DNA from: Paragordius varius
Taxonomy: Eukaryota > Nematomorpha
Direction: 5' to 3'
Assembly (NCBI GenBank): GCA_964247055.1
Contig: OZ176056.1
Span: forward strand, 3,286,001-3,350,000
DNA: 64,000 nucleotides
The notes under the pieces were generated by a model. That model had not been told where the DNA came from, ran no database searches, and saw nothing but the letters and a program-made list of their open reading frames with translations. Below, piece after piece: positions 51,701 to 62,950 of this stretch (the first letter of the stretch is position 1; every line of letters starts with the position of its first letter). The translations under genes were made by a program, and so were the position numbers.

Positions 51701-54700
51701 TTATTCAATAAATTAATACATTAATATTATTTATTTTAAAGTTTCTATATATTTTATTAATTCAACATACAACTTTTTAATAATATATTTTATTACAAAA
51801 ATTAAAAAAATATTTCGCATTAAACAAAAAATAATACAATAATTTAAAAATATTTATAAAAAAATTAAAATTAAGATTTATATATATATATTAAAATAAT
51901 CAGAATTTTATAAAAAAAACTATAATAAAAAGAAATTACCCTTGTAATTTGCAAAATGACTATTGAATGTTTAACACTGTCTATCAGAGCCTAAAAACAA
52001 AATAATAACAGAAAATTCCAAAAAATTTATAAATAAATTTAAATACAAATTTTTATACGCCTAATCCTAGAACTATATTAAAAATTAGGGATTAAAAGGT
52101 TTTTCCAAAAAAAAATATTATAACAGAAAATTACTTTTAATTTTTGACTTAAAAATTCTTATTTATTAAATTTATCTTATAATATTAATGTATTAAAATA
52201 TCTAAACGCCATCCTTTTCTAACGAGAATTTACATAATTTTTATAAAAATATAATTTAAATAAAATTACATGAGTAGATATTTTGATTTCAACGTATTTC
52301 TTATATATTTCATCATCTTCGTTCATTGCTTCGATTTTGGATTCCAATTTCTGGAAAATAAAATATTAACTTTTTAAAAAACGATAACACTAATCAACAA
52401 GGTTTTGCACCACCCCCTTATTTTTGCATTTTCTGATACCTAATGACATGGAAAGGCCAAAACAAAAAAGAAAATTGAGGCCACCAATAGGATTTTTCCA
52501 AAATTTAATTTTTAAATTTGTGTTTAATTCAAAAATAACAATCATTCCTCGTGTACATATGTTTAAATATTCAAACAAGCAAGTCGATACAAGTAATATT
52601 CCATGCATGGATAACAAATTCTAGGCATTAAATAAGATACTAAACAAGCTAAGAGCCAAAGTATTATAAATCTAAAAGGGGCTTATGTATAGTGTGATAG
52701 ATATGGGCGGCTGCACAAGCTCTGCATATCCCCCAAGAGATCCTATAATTATGCCAGATATGGCAAAGATAACAATAAGTAATCGTAAAGTGCGATAAGA
52801 GAGACTTGCAAGCAAAATCGTGGCAAATTGACATGTCAAATTAACCAATTTACAGAATAAAGTTAGTATATTCTACAATTAAAATGAATATAAATTAGGT
52901 AAATACAAACGGTCCAACCCCATAACAGTAAATTCTACTAAAAGTGGCTACACAACATCCATCTGAAATTCAAAATACAAAACAACCAATAATATCAAAA
53001 AAATAAGGTATATCCACTAGGTATAAATAAAGGATTTTTTATAAGAACCAACTCAAGAGAAAAAGTCTAATAAGTACTCGAAAGAACGAAAACTAACAAA
53101 AAAATATAGCCTATCTGAAAGCCGAAGGTTTAAACCATAGAATGTCTTTTTTAGTATTTTTTTGAAAAAATTTTATATGTGTTAAAAATTAACTTGAAAA
53201 AAAAAGACTAAATTTTGACGTTTAAGTGCGTACTATTTTTTTCTCTCTGATATATAAATGACATATTTATATTCAAAAGATAGAGTTTAAAACGCTTTAT
53301 TAAATGATATTAAGTTTATAATATAATAACATTTTATTATAAAGTTATATTTAATTTTCTCTCGATTTTCTCTTGTTTTTGAAAATTTGAAAAACCTATA
53401 AAATTTTAAAATTCTGATTGGCGGGATCAAAAATTTTTTCCGGTTTTAAAACACTAAAATTAGTCATAATTTAAAAAGTTTGAGTGGTGGTGCTTAAAAA
53501 TGTCCAAATTCGTTGACTAGTGTAATTAACATATTTTCATATAAAATATCAGTATATTTTAAGATTTATATTATTTTATTAAATATTATAGCTAAACAAA
53601 AAAATCAAAGAAAAGATGTATGAAAATCCATTATCTTCATTAATTTTGTCGATTAATTTTAAATATTTTATGATATTTATGGAGATAAGACTATATTTTT
53701 AGTGAGAAATTTATAAATATTATAACATTGGTAGATATAGTGTAACAGGGTTAATATCGTCAAAATTATTGAGAATTAGTTAACAATTATATATTGAAAC
53801 ATTTAAATAATCATATATGTAACAAAATTATGGAATTTAAGTTTTTCCCTAGGAGATTTAAATAAAATTCATAAACTTAATTTAAGATAATTTTATTTAG
53901 CTATTGACGCTTACATAAAATACAAGTACATTTAGATAAAGAAATTCTTTACACTAAATACTTAAATGCGCTGTTAAAAAATTTAATGACTCCGCAAAAA
54001 ACTTTTATACCTTAACTTGTGCAATTAATATTTGAAGGTAAGCGTCTGCTTCAGCGATTTTTGCATCAAATTTTTCATTTTGTTGCAAAGTAAATGTGTT
54101 GTTTTCTCCAACATTATCCTTCACAAAAAATGTGTTTTAAACATAAATACAGTACATAAAGTCAAAATTAAGAAAATAATAATTTGACATTAAGACCATC
54201 ATATCTTTTAAATAAATTATCAAAATAAGGATAGACATTTTAACTGGTAATATACTTATTCATAAATTTCACTGTTGGAATCATTAAAGTTATAAAGTTA
54301 TATAGAAACAGGGTCAAAAAAGTAAAGCTCTCTTGATAAATTTATTCTTGGTTTTTTTACGCGTTTGTAATAATCTTTAATTTATCTATTTATATTCTCC
54401 AGTTTGATTAAATTAGATTTAAACATCTTTATTTTTGGATAAATTTTATTAAGATTATTAGGAAATAATTATTTATGGTTAAAAAGATAAAAAATAACTA
54501 CTAAAATAGGGTACATATACCTCCTGATTGACATAACCACTTTTGTCATTTTCGCTTTTGGATTCATCTATATTCAAGAATTAATTTATGCAAAACAAAA
54601 TATATTATTCAAGAAATATTAAAAATATTATTTATTAAATTTAACCTTTGGATCTTTGCAAACATATAGCATATTCTAATGCTTTAACCCATTTTTCACG

Positions 54701-55065
54701 TTCAAGAATGTCACGAGCTAAACATAATACAAAATAATTAATGGAAAAAACATACATATGATTAAAAATTAACTCTTACCCTGGAAATGAAACTGTTTAG
54801 TATCACTCGTGATACTAAATCCACTATCATCCTCGTCATCAATACCAATCATAGCATTCTAATTTTTTATAAAACGAAAAAAAATTAACCTTCAAATGGA
54901 TAACACCTCTGCAAGAACCACGTTTCATTTTATCTCTAGACTTTAAAATTATATGTTAAGGTGTACCGTATAATATATAAGGAAACCATTCTTTGAATCC
55001 AAAACAAACCATCTGTATTGCCAACCATTAACTAAGTTTGTCCATTTACTTAAGGGACCTTCCAT
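35065..55065 (-). CDS. OSBPL9: Oxysterol-binding protein-related protein 9 (ORP9), 24 coding exons
   Basis: Lipid-transfer protein at ER contact sites with Golgi and endosomes, exchanging PI4P for sterol or phosphatidylserine. Exons, in gene order: 54967-55065, 54890-54940, 54780-54858, 54646-54717, 54521-54567, 54011-54118, 52270-52350, 51940-51990, 51459-51551, 50688-50780, 50118-50256, 49312-49479, 48621-48705, 48246-48343, 46663-46825, 42773-42950, 41740-41803, 41210-41299, 40874-40958, 39066-39162, 38536-38658, 36511-36602, 35660-35795, 35065-35136. All phases close at 2364 nt, 787 aa (human ORP9 is 736). The PH domain is at 1-98 ([27 protein letters not shown]). [15 protein letters not shown] and [14 protein letters not shown] are ORP9-specific. 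A FFAT-like core FYDA at about 339, with acidic residues before it, suggests VAP binding. The lipid-binding domain covers about 430-760, with [33 protein letters not shown], the signature [12 protein letters not shown] near 550 and FYGG. Introns 1 and 2 are 26 and 31 nt, while several others exceed 1 kb and hold transposons. Confidence 0.95.
35937..36161. mobile_element. hAT-like MITE in an ORP9 intron
   Basis: TAGGGATGTCCAACACCGAA at one end and the complement of GAGTTAAACACCACTGTA at the other, with GTCTGGCCCGAATTT inside. Same end pattern as the copies at 22.4 and 23.5 kb. Confidence 0.65.
36781..36996. mobile_element. MITE family C, reference copy
   Basis: Inverted ends AGTATGCATTTTTATGATTG / complement of CAACCATTAAAATGCATACT. 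The arms continue through GCTTATTTCACA and TTGCAA(T/C)ACAGTAGTGTAT. 216 bp, nearly all stem. Confidence 0.85.
37208..38298. mobile_element. Foldback-type element, subfamily B (CCCAGTCAATCG repeats)
   Basis: Ends TACCATTTCCCAGTCTAAAT and its complement, flanked by TA. The left arm has about eleven 21-bp units (GTTTTCCCAGTCAATCGAAA type) and the right arm about seven in complement. Same terminal TACCATTT, same 21-bp period and same TA duplication as family A, but an unrelated 21-mer. 1091 bp. The interior holds a hAT-like MITE. Confidence 0.85.
37508..37790. mobile_element. hAT-like MITE nested in the subfamily B element
   Basis: GCCTGCGGGCCGCATTTTT to CGCCCGCATAAAGATACTCGG, interior similar to 23532-23816. 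Outer ends are worn. It either inserted into the B element or was captured by it. Confidence 0.55.
39267..40647. mobile_element. Foldback-type MITE A split by a CACTA-like insertion
   Basis: The left arm (ATTCCCCCTTGAACAATT, TTCACCCTAAAATAAATAAA) is at 39267-39335 and the core plus right arm (TTATGTGTTTTTTAAG ... ATAAATGGTA) resume at 40461. The split is exactly at the inserted element with a TTA duplication, giving a clear relative age. Confidence 0.8.
39336..40460. mobile_element. CACTA-like non-autonomous DNA transposon with TTA target duplication
   Basis: Inverted ends CACTAGACAACAAATTTT / AAAATTTGTTGTCTAGTG are exact over 18 bp and flanked by TTA on both sides. CACTA ends and a 3-bp duplication are hallmarks of the EnSpm/CACTA superfamily. 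1125 bp. Interior reading frames of about 60 codons show no recognisable transposase. Confidence 0.8.
41951..42195. mobile_element. Foldback-type MITE A, ends lost
   Basis: GTTTACAGTTCAAATTCCCC... TTTTCGGGCTATAACTC ... GGGGGTGAATTTGAATAGTT. Core identifiable, terminal bases missing. Confidence 0.65.
43059..43301. mobile_element. Foldback-type MITE A, short arms
   Basis: TACCATTTAGACTCTAAATT ... GAATTGAAATGGTA, with the core in inverted orientation. Confidence 0.75.
43545..46540 (+). mobile_element. Penelope-like retroelement fossil with inverted arms
   Basis: A broken Penelope-like element in the ORP9 intron between exons 46663-46825 and 42773-42950. The main copy on the plus strand (about 44230-46220) still shows reverse-transcriptase landmarks ([19 protein letters not shown] type text, YADD) and a GIY-YIG endonuclease region ([20 protein letters not shown]). 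To its left (43545-44230) lies a shorter inverted partial copy. The outer 400-450 bp at both ends are inverted copies of each other, an arrangement known from Penelope elements. It carries numerous breaks and is not functional. A foldback MITE is inserted at 45248-45600. Age: older than that MITE, but the arms are still readily alignable. Confidence 0.8.
45248..45600. mobile_element. Foldback-type MITE A inserted in the Penelope-like fossil
   Basis: TACCATTTACAGC ... GTAAATGGTA with TA duplicated at both edges (45246-45247, 45601-45602). The left arm has five 21-bp units (AATTCACCCTCGAACAATT) and the right three. Retroelement sequence continues on both sides, which fixes the boundaries exactly. 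Confidence 0.92.
46923..47331. mobile_element. Foldback-type MITE A with expanded left arm
   Basis: TACCATTTACAATTC then eight 21-bp units on the left but only three on the right, ending GTAAATGGTA. The asymmetry shows that unit number changes independently in each arm. Confidence 0.88.
47440..48045. repeat. Tandem array of about 200-bp units (three copies) with an A-type remnant inside
   Basis: The units share TTTAGGT(T/A)CAAAAAA(T)AT, CCCTTTACTTTTT, TAAATCCGTTATAT and TTTTGCAGAAAAAGACGAAG. A truncated A-type arm set (about 47545-47657) interrupts the first unit. Confidence 0.65.
48417..48574. mobile_element. MITE family C
   Basis: AGTATGCATTTTAATTAAGC ... complement of CCATCAAAATGTATACT, containing ATAGGAGTGTATGG. 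158 bp, between ORP9 exons 48246-48343 and 48621-48705. Confidence 0.75.
49061..49271. repeat. Near-perfect 90-bp-arm hairpin
   Basis: The left arm at 49061-49151 (GTATCCTTTATTTTATC ... AAGAGCTCTATGGT) is complementary to 49184-49271 with only a handful of mismatches, around a 32-bp loop. It lies in the intron upstream of ORP9 exon 48621-48705. It may be a young foldback MITE; target duplications are not obvious. Confidence 0.85.
50285..50500. mobile_element. MITE family D, partial
   Basis: GCGGACAAAACGTAAAAAT at the left and TATCTGTCTTTTTATACC at the right. The core is diverged and an internal inverted segment is present. Confidence 0.4.
52388..53522. mobile_element. CACTA-like non-autonomous DNA transposon with TAA target duplication
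   Basis: Ends CACTAATCAACAAGGTTTTG / complement of CCAAATTCGTTGACTAGTG, flanked by TAA on both sides. 1135 bp. Internal text TTTTTGCATTTTCTGATACC matches the 39.3 kb element, so both are one family. The frames it carries (for example [17 protein letters not shown]) are not a recognisable transposase. Lies in the ORP9 intron 52351-54010. Confidence 0.75.
54859..54889 (-). other. 31-nt intron in ORP9 PH domain
   Basis: The intron runs from GTTAAT through a T-run to AAATTAG. It joins GVIHLK to [11 protein letters not shown], in line with the human [17 protein letters not shown] segment. The two flanking exons are 51 and 79 nt. Confidence 0.8.
54941..54966 (-). other. 26-nt intron in ORP9 PH domain
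   Basis: The intron runs from GTACAC to TTAAAG on the minus strand. Splicing gives GFLIYYT then [12 protein letters not shown], matching human ORP9 LLSYYT-SKDKMMRGSRRG exactly in length. The length is not a multiple of three. Confidence 0.8.
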
Positions 55066-58000
55066 CCAAAATCGATTTAAACCATGCGGTGTTTAAACAT
55101 GCGTAAAGGTGTATGAATTCATTAACACTTGGATACAATCATTTTCAGTTCTTCGATTCAAGCACTAGTAAGATACTCCAGACCTGTTTGAAATTAATAG
55201 CTTTAAAAAATATGGAATTTGAAAACATGGCAAAAGTTTGCACTTGTGTAACATTAATAAACGGAAATATAAAATATTTTTTAAAAAAATAATTGATATT
55301 ACTTATTTACAACACATTCATTTTAGTCTTTCGATTCAAATTGGGATAGTTGGATACCCCAGGCCTGTTTAAAATTAAATACTTTAAAAATTATGGAAGG
55401 GATACATACTATGGTAAATGTCTGCACTTTTATTAAATAAATGAACCAAAATATATAAAGCTCCATCAAAAATACTTGATATTACTTATTTTACGGTAAA
55501 ACTCAAAGGTAAAAATTTAGTCGACATGACAAGTGTTCATTAGCTAAAAAACACAACATAAACCACTTTTTCTGTTTATATCAATGTTAGAGATTTAAAT
55601 AATTAGCTTTATTTTTAGCTTCAAAATTAAATAACCCGATATTTTGCAAAAATATTGCATAAAAATGGCGCCAAAGTAGTTTGATGCGAAACTTAAAAAA
55701 CTTGTTTAGATATTTCGGCTTTATATAATGTTAATTAGGATAGAAGCATAAAATTAAACGTTTCTTTTAGTAGTTTTTTTAAAATCTCAACTTAAAAATA
55801 GTCCGAGGTATTCAGACACCCAGATTTGAATCAAAGTGTTAACATAATACAACAAATATCCACATACTTTTTTAGTATCCTATACATATAAAAACTTCAT
55901 GACTTATGGAATATTTTAATATTCCAGCGAGATAAATTTAAATATGCTAAAAAGTACCGAAGAAGTTAGGCTTATAAAATTATTCTCTAGGCCCATACTA
56001 GAAAAAATTAGATGTAAATTGTAAAAAAAGTCTCATCTTAAATTTTTTACCGCCAATTTTTTGTGAATTTTAAATGGCATTATGGCTAGGAAATGTAATG
56101 AATTAACCTTAGTTAGATTTCACGCTGCATCCAGCAAAAACTTGATATTTATTGATTTAAAAATAAGCTGTTTAGCTCAATCCTGTTTTGAAGCTGTTCC
56201 AATACTCTATAAGTCACAAAATTGGAACAATATATGATAATAATTAAAAAAGTAATTTTCGAAACATTAATTTATTCTCAATGGGCTATGGAAGTAAGAC
56301 TACCGATTATACCATCGACAAAAAGTGAAAAGGTCATGTGTTAGGAGTAAATTTTCTGGCCAAAGATTTAATCAAAAAATATCCTAATATATATCATAAA
56401 CTCTATATAAAAATCATTATTATATTTTACGCAGGCTCAAAAAACTTATTTGGAAACGTTTGACATAGAAATTTCTCTTAAAAACCTAAAAATGCCGATA
56501 TTGCGCAATAAAAATATTAGTTATAAGCTTATTAACAAAAAATGTATTTTGCAAAAAAATGGGTTTGCTCGAAAAAATTATCAAATTTTGTTGAATAGAA
56601 TAATATGATATTTTCGATCATGTTGGAAACGATATATAACTTTTAGATATCATAAAAATTGTTTTTATATAGTTTGAAATCACTGAAACATTAGATTATT
56701 CCATAATTTTGTTTGACTTCGAATTGTTAATAATTTTTATATGTAGTACAAATAAATAATAATCTTAGGCATAATTAGCATCGTTCGATTGTATAGAATT
56801 GTTTTTATAATATATTTAAGTATTTTTATGCCGTTTATGCTACAAAATACCATAAAATCGCTTTACCAAAAATTATTACATTATAATTTAATCAAAACAT
56901 CCATTTAAAGCTTTGAAATTTAGCACATATTATCATGATATACAGGCATTTTTGTGTCTAAATTAATAAACTTGCTGTAAGCCGGTCCAAAAATTTGAGT
57001 CTTTTGGAGACAACATCTTAAATTTTTATATTAATATTCTTTTGCTTCTTATATATTTATAATTTTTTACTCATATCCCTTAGGAATGAAACATTTAGTT
57101 TTCATAAATCATTTTTTTAATAGAGCAGCTTTCCTATATCACTGTAAAAACCAAGATCACCATGATATGTTTTATCACGATATTTTTACTCCCAAACTGG
57201 TTAAGTATATATATATATATATATATATATCACCAACATTTAATTTTAAGTGACAAAGCATTGGGGGTATTAGATTTATAGCCATTAAATCTTTAAATAT
57301 TAATTACCGCTTAATTATTTTAAAGCTATAAATGTTAAAGTTGTCGACTTTGGAAAAGTGTTAGGTTTTTTGGATTAAATTTGGTAAATAAGGGTATTAT
57401 AGTGGCTTTTAACTAATAAATAGAGTCTCATGGATACACTCTTTTAATTTGTCCCAATTTTCATCCTTATTCTTTAGGTAAACAATTATTTCGACAAAGT
57501 CACAGTGGGTCATGATAGGACATAGTTATTAATATTATACCTACATTATGAATAAACATAAGTATATGGTAGTTTTACCATAATTTTGAAGCATTCGAAA
57601 GAGTTTGACTGTATTTAACTTCATAACGGTAAATATTGAGAAAAACTGGAATATCGATTTTGGAATTCATTTTTAAATGGGGTCAACTAAGCCTATACCA
57701 AATATATCTCGTTTCGTTTAAAAAACGATTTCAATAAGATTTTGTGGTAATTTATTCTGTATTTGAGCTGTTTACGCAAATATTTTATTATTCCTTACCA
57801 ATTTAAGTTGGTAGGTTTTGGTATAATATTTGAAGAAAACGGCATTTATCTTGTATATTAGGTCAAGCAAAAAATTTTTACTATCTGAATACGTGTGAGC
57901 TACATCTTAGTTAATTTTCATTAACTAAGATATAACCCACATTGTTAGCATCTACGACTTTATATAGTATCTGATAATCTCAGTACTTAAAAGAACTAAA

Positions 58001-58635
58001 ATAAAAGTCGATATATGTATAAATTTCCCCATTAATTTGTTTAAATAAACAATTTTTATAAAAGAATAGATGGATATTAGCGAAATTTGGGTATAGTTAT
58101 ATTACCATATTATTTATACTCTTTCAAAACAATTTGATACATAATAGTTTTTTTGCTTCAGTTCTCATGCATAAAATTGATTTTGACGCCATTATTCCCG
58201 CTTTCGGATATAATATCCTGATTAAAAAAATTTACTCAAGGGAAGTTCAACGCAGAAAATATTGAAATGTTACCCTACTTTATTTACAAATAATATATAG
58301 CATATAGTTTAAAATATTTTTTCATCAAAATATAAATTATGGGCAAGGTATGTATCATAATTAAATTTTGTATTTTTCGCATTTTCGGGTCCCGCATTTT
58401 TGTTAGATTCGTCCTTTTCCACATCGCTATACGATAAATGTCATATAAAAGTTGAATAAAATTTCAAAAAATAATTAAAATGTACCTGGTGGCAGTCGGA
58501 ATATCTTCATCTATATATATTATAAGGTAAAAAACATAAATAATAAATAGCCAGTCTTATGTTCTAAAATAAAGATAAAAAAGTGTGGTAAATAAATAAA
58601 TTTCTATAGCCAAAAACTTTGTATCAATTTAATTA
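55066..58635. other. ORP9 upstream region, tandem duplication plus old repeats
   Basis: Two copies of a segment of about 180 bp lie just upstream of the ORP9 ATG (about 55130-55300 and 55310-55490: TTTTCAGTTCTTCGATTCAA, CCAGACCTGTTTGAAATTAA, AAAGTTTGCACTT). Then comes the repeat shared with 27.1 kb (56.0-56.5 kb), a TA run near 57206 and AT-rich sequence. No exon is supported. Confidence 0.45.
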
Positions 58636-61600
58636 TTAGTCACCTGCTTTAGTGGGTTGTTCTAGAACTGCTTTACCTTCTGTGATATCATCATTATCAG
58701 CTGTGTTCTCTCTACATTCATCTTGAGATTCGGTAGTAGGGCGTTTTTTACATCGCTTGCAAACGCATTTAACGATACAAAAAAGTATTAAAATTTTAAC
58801 GATAATTAATCCTACAACTAAGACAATGATAATCGTTTTATGTTTTGCAAGATATGCCTTGGCTTTGGGACTAAGTAGCAAATTTGGAATTCCCTCCAAC
58901 ATTGTTTGATCGGTTTTATCTAACGAGGTGTCCGCATTTTTATAGAGCGTTAAATCTATTTGACAATCATTGATTTTAGTGTGGGAAAAGGGTGTTTTCC
59001 CACATTTTTGCACATATATATTGCTTTCGTCAGAGTTTGGTACAACTTGAGTATTATTAAAATCAGCGTTTTGTGAAGTGTTAAAATTATTTTTTTCTTC
59101 CGATTTTGGCGGTAATAGCAAGCAATATGGTTCAGTATCTGAAATATCATGGGCCTGGCAATACCATCTCGTATACCAAAGTGTAAATTTGGCAAAATTG
59201 CAATCACAACGCAGGTCATTATCTGTTAAGTCTATGTAAGTTAGTTGTGTGAAATTCCTAAATGAATTATCGCTAACACTTGCAATGTTATTGGAACTTA
59301 AATCGATAGTTATAAGTTTGAGCGGCAATTCATAATTTACGAAGGTGATGAATTGATTGAATGATAGATTGAGTTGTATTAGGTTTGGGAGATTGATAGT
59401 GGAAAACAATTTGGGGGGCAAATTGCGTAAAAAGTTTTCGCTTAAATCCAGCTTCAATAGTTTCGTGAATCCTAAAAAGATTTTGGAAGAAATATTGAGG
59501 CAGAGTATTGTGAAAAAATATTTTTTCATAAATCGATAAATTAAAAAGAGCGTTTCATCTCAAAAAAAATAAAGTCGTTTTTAACGACCATAAAAGATTT
59601 TATAAGATATCGGCATGTCTCCCTGAAATTGGTTAGTTATATTCTTACATAGGTATATCCATATTTAATTAATAGAATTTGATAATACAAATTTTTAAGG
59701 GTTATCTTATTTGTATAATAACATAAAAAAGAGATACGCCTTTTTCAGCCAAATCTGTTTTCATGGATTTTTTTGCAAAAACCGTTTTTGTGCTTATATA
59801 AAATTATTCTAGATAAATAATTCAAATGGGTTTACTGTTTAAAAACAATAACGGGTCGACTGCTTGTAAATACAGTACCTCATTGTCCTGGCAGTTATCA
59901 TTGATTATAAAATTAGCTGTTTAAAATGGATAACTTCAAAAATAAATTTTAACCGGCTCAAATTTAAAAAATGAAATTCGTAATTTATAAATGAAAATTT
60001 TATATACTTAGAGAGTCAAGATGGAAAAAAGGAAAGTCTAAATAGCAATCAATGGATTTAACCTAGAAAAAACCGAACCCTATTATTATTTCAAACACAG
60101 GATGATCATGTGTTTGAATGGGATTTTTAAAAGCCTACACAGTCACGTTCATGAATGAATTAATTAACCGAAAGCCTCATGAAAATGTATTTAAAATATG
60201 GATAAGAATTTCTGGATGAATATCTTATCAATACATTGATGAGAACTATTAACTATTTTAACAACTGAAACGATGGTTTACCCCGTCGCTATTTACGGAT
60301 TCGAATCATAGGTATGTAAATCTATCCACAAACGCGCATCAACTCATTTTAAATGTGGTGCTTCCGGATAATTAAACATTTCCTAAAAACCAAAAATTTT
60401 ATTTTACGATCTGGTGATCTAAACCAATTAAAAGGCCACATTTTTCGATCCGATTCCAAGGAAAAAAACATTGTCCTTGAGTTGCTTGATGGGTCTCGCA
60501 AAAGAGGCGGTCCCAAAAAGCGGTTTCTGGATATCATCAAATCAGTTAAAGCCTTACCCTCTCCCAAATAATTCAAAAGTCTCAAAATCGGCTGGAATGG
60601 AAAACGTTTATTAATGAGAATGCTAAGAGTCGCTACGCGACTAGCTTCTAAACAACAACACGTTAAAGTAGTATATGGTGATTTAATGCACTAATATACC
60701 ATGGATAATTTATGATAACTTATCAATCATTTTAACTTTACAATATGTGATAAATATATTACCTGCAAAATAATTTTCGGCCAAATCTTTTAACCGAACC
60801 GAATTTATTGTTAAACTTTGTAGGGTTGGTCCTACCTTTATAAACATTCTCGCAAATCCGTAATCAGGAATGGTCTTTGTCGAATTCTTACCACGTATAT
60901 CTCGATTAATGTATCCCTTGATTATGAAATGTTGAATATTTAATGTGCTAAACAAATCAACGCTATCAAAATCATCTGTGTACTCCAATTGAATAAGGCG
61001 TATCCGTTTTAGCTGAATATTAAATTTCAGGAACCCAGCGGCCAGCAGCCCTTGGAAATTAGTGTATGTACAAAATATTTCTTTCCCCCCATCCCTACAA
61101 TCACAGGGTGGGACAACTTGACACGTGTAAGTGTCACACTCAGAAATCATACTTTTTAACGTTGGTACCGTTGTAGACTTTGGTGTAGCAATTATGTTTG
61201 GAACAATTTGTTTGGTTTTTTTCATATTATTTCTATCATTAATATCAAAGAATTGATTTTGGGAACCTTTAATTTTAGGTATTGGCGTCACAGACGACGC
61301 TATTGATTTAGTACTGCTTTCATCTTTGGGTGGGAATATAAATTTTTGGAGTGATATATTTTCTTCATCCGTTACATCGTCAAGTTCATCATCTACGCCA
61401 CCGATTATTGCGTGTGGAGTCAACAAAAAATGGCAAAATGTTTGTTGTAAATCAGTTTGCATAAATTTGTTGGCAGGTATTTTAGGCATATATTCTTTGA
61501 GTGCTGAAAAAAATTTACGATTACCGCATGTACAACTCACCGGGTTCCCAGTCAAATTTAGGAAAAATAGGGTAGGAAGAGCCATAGTGACAACATCGGG

Positions 61601-62693
61601 TACAAAAGTGAATTTGTTCAGTTCCAATTGCAAGGATGCATTTTCAACAATTTTTACATCCAACACGCCAAACCAATCGTATGTGAAATTCGCAGATGTC
61701 AACAGTAAAATTTTGATTTGTAATCCAGGTGAATAGGATAAACTATTTACCACTCGAATCAATGGATTGAATCCGAGATACAATTCACGTAAATATTTAA
61801 GGTCAGCCAGGGTGGCAACGTCAAACACGGTAAGAGAGATATTGGTAACTGAAAAAAGGCGCAAATATCTCATATTTTTGATTAAACCCAATGGGAGTTC
61901 ACGGATCGGATTGTGCCGTATTGAAAGGGCTTGCAGATGTAGGTAATGACTAAAAGACCAATTACACAGTCTAGTAATATCATCATATCGTATGTATAGA
62001 GTTGTAATGCGTGCACTAAAATTAAAGTAGGGTATTTCACATTCGCGATCAAAGAGTTTGGGTGAAAAGATAATCTCCAGATAAATTTCATCCGTCGTTA
62101 ACCAACTGTGTTGGCTTACAAGACCGTTTACGGTTTCAAACGTAACTGTTTGACATTTTATGCGACTGGTGTTTAGGGTTCGACTCCGTGTAATGTCACA
62201 ATTCAAATCATGGTATTGACATATATTATCTACTCATTGTACAAAAGATATCTCAGAATGTAAAAATATTTACGAACTTATTAAAAATATATTCATTTTT
62301 GTAACGAAAATCAGAAAAATTTATTGCAAAAACAGTAAAAATTGATTGATATTGTTCAAACAAAACAAAAAATTAACAAATAATTTTCCTTAAATCATAC
62401 TTTTTAACCATATTTCCTGTATAAATTATTTAATTACAATTGTAATATATAAATTGTGTCACCAATTTACATCTCTATTTCATAATTTGCAGTTTAAAAC
62501 AATGCATTTTTTGAAATGATTTATCTTTTATACTGCCTGTATCCAATTTTCACTGTAACATTACCCAAAAACTCAATCAAATACCTTTGCACGAATTAGA
62601 ATTTGATTCATGACCGGCTTCAAATATAGTTAAAACAAAAAGAATCGATAATAATAATAATAACCTATTTCTTTTTAACCATAATATTAACAT
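58636..62693 (-). CDS. Type I membrane leucine-rich-repeat protein, three exons
   Basis: Cell-surface LRR protein of unknown ligand. Exons are 62585-62693, 60763-62229 and 58636-59471. Phases close, giving 803 aa. The first exon encodes a signal peptide (MLILWLKRNR then a run of L, SILFVLTIF). The second begins with a Cys-containing LRR N-terminal cap (CKDNICQYHDLNC), then LRRs and an LRR C-terminal cap (LNLTGNPVSCTCG), a Ser/Thr/Lys linker, a second Cys-rich cap (CQVVPPCDCRDG) and further LRRs. The third continues with typical LRRs (LKLDLSENFLRNLP, LIQLNLSFNQF, TYIDLTDNDLRCDCN) and a cap. A transmembrane helix lies at about 738-762, followed by a basic stop-transfer KRCKKR and a tail of about 40 residues. 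There is no TIR, kinase or Ig domain. The two LRR-cap blocks recall Toll-like or tartan/LRRN ectodomains, but no orthologue is claimed. The intron at 59472-60762 holds a LINE fragment. Confidence 0.85.
60040..60690 (+). mobile_element. LINE 3'-end fragment in the LRR gene intron
   Basis: The plus strand reads VYPVAIYGFES, then MWCFRIIKHF, GHIFRSDSKEKNIVLELLDG and RGGPKKRFLDIIKSV, the classic LINE tail (YG.E.W, FEMWC.RR, GH..R, RRRGRP..W). A different copy from the 5.4 kb fragment. Frame breaks show it is dead. Confidence 0.7.
62333..62555. mobile_element. MITE family D between LRR exons 1 and 2
   Basis: CAGTAAAAATTGATTGATAT / complement of GTATCCAATTTTCACTG, with the shared core TTGTGTCACCAATTTACAT. 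Confidence 0.65.
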
Positions 62694-62950
62694 TAACTTT
62701 TGGCGTAATCATAAAACAAATCATTTAACACTTATAATTATTATAATTTATACTGTATAAAAAAAATTAAAAATGGTATCATTTATTTTAATTGTTGGTA
62801 ATACATTTATGAGTCAGACACTTTTAATTGATTACATTATGATTGCTATTATTAAAAAGAGGCAAAATTAATGATTTGGCATTGGAATTTATTCTTCCGC
62901 AGGTAATTATAATCACAAAATTTGATATAATAGTTGAATCTTGTAAAACA

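Noticed and set aside
52424-52624. Short open frame beginning [14 protein letters not shown] as a gene
   Set aside because: It lies wholly inside a CACTA-like element in an ORP9 intron, overlaps an equally long frame on the other strand and has no recognisable domain.
61326-61736. 136-codon plus-strand frame opposite the LRR exon
   Set aside because: It is the antisense shadow of a clearly coding LRR exon.
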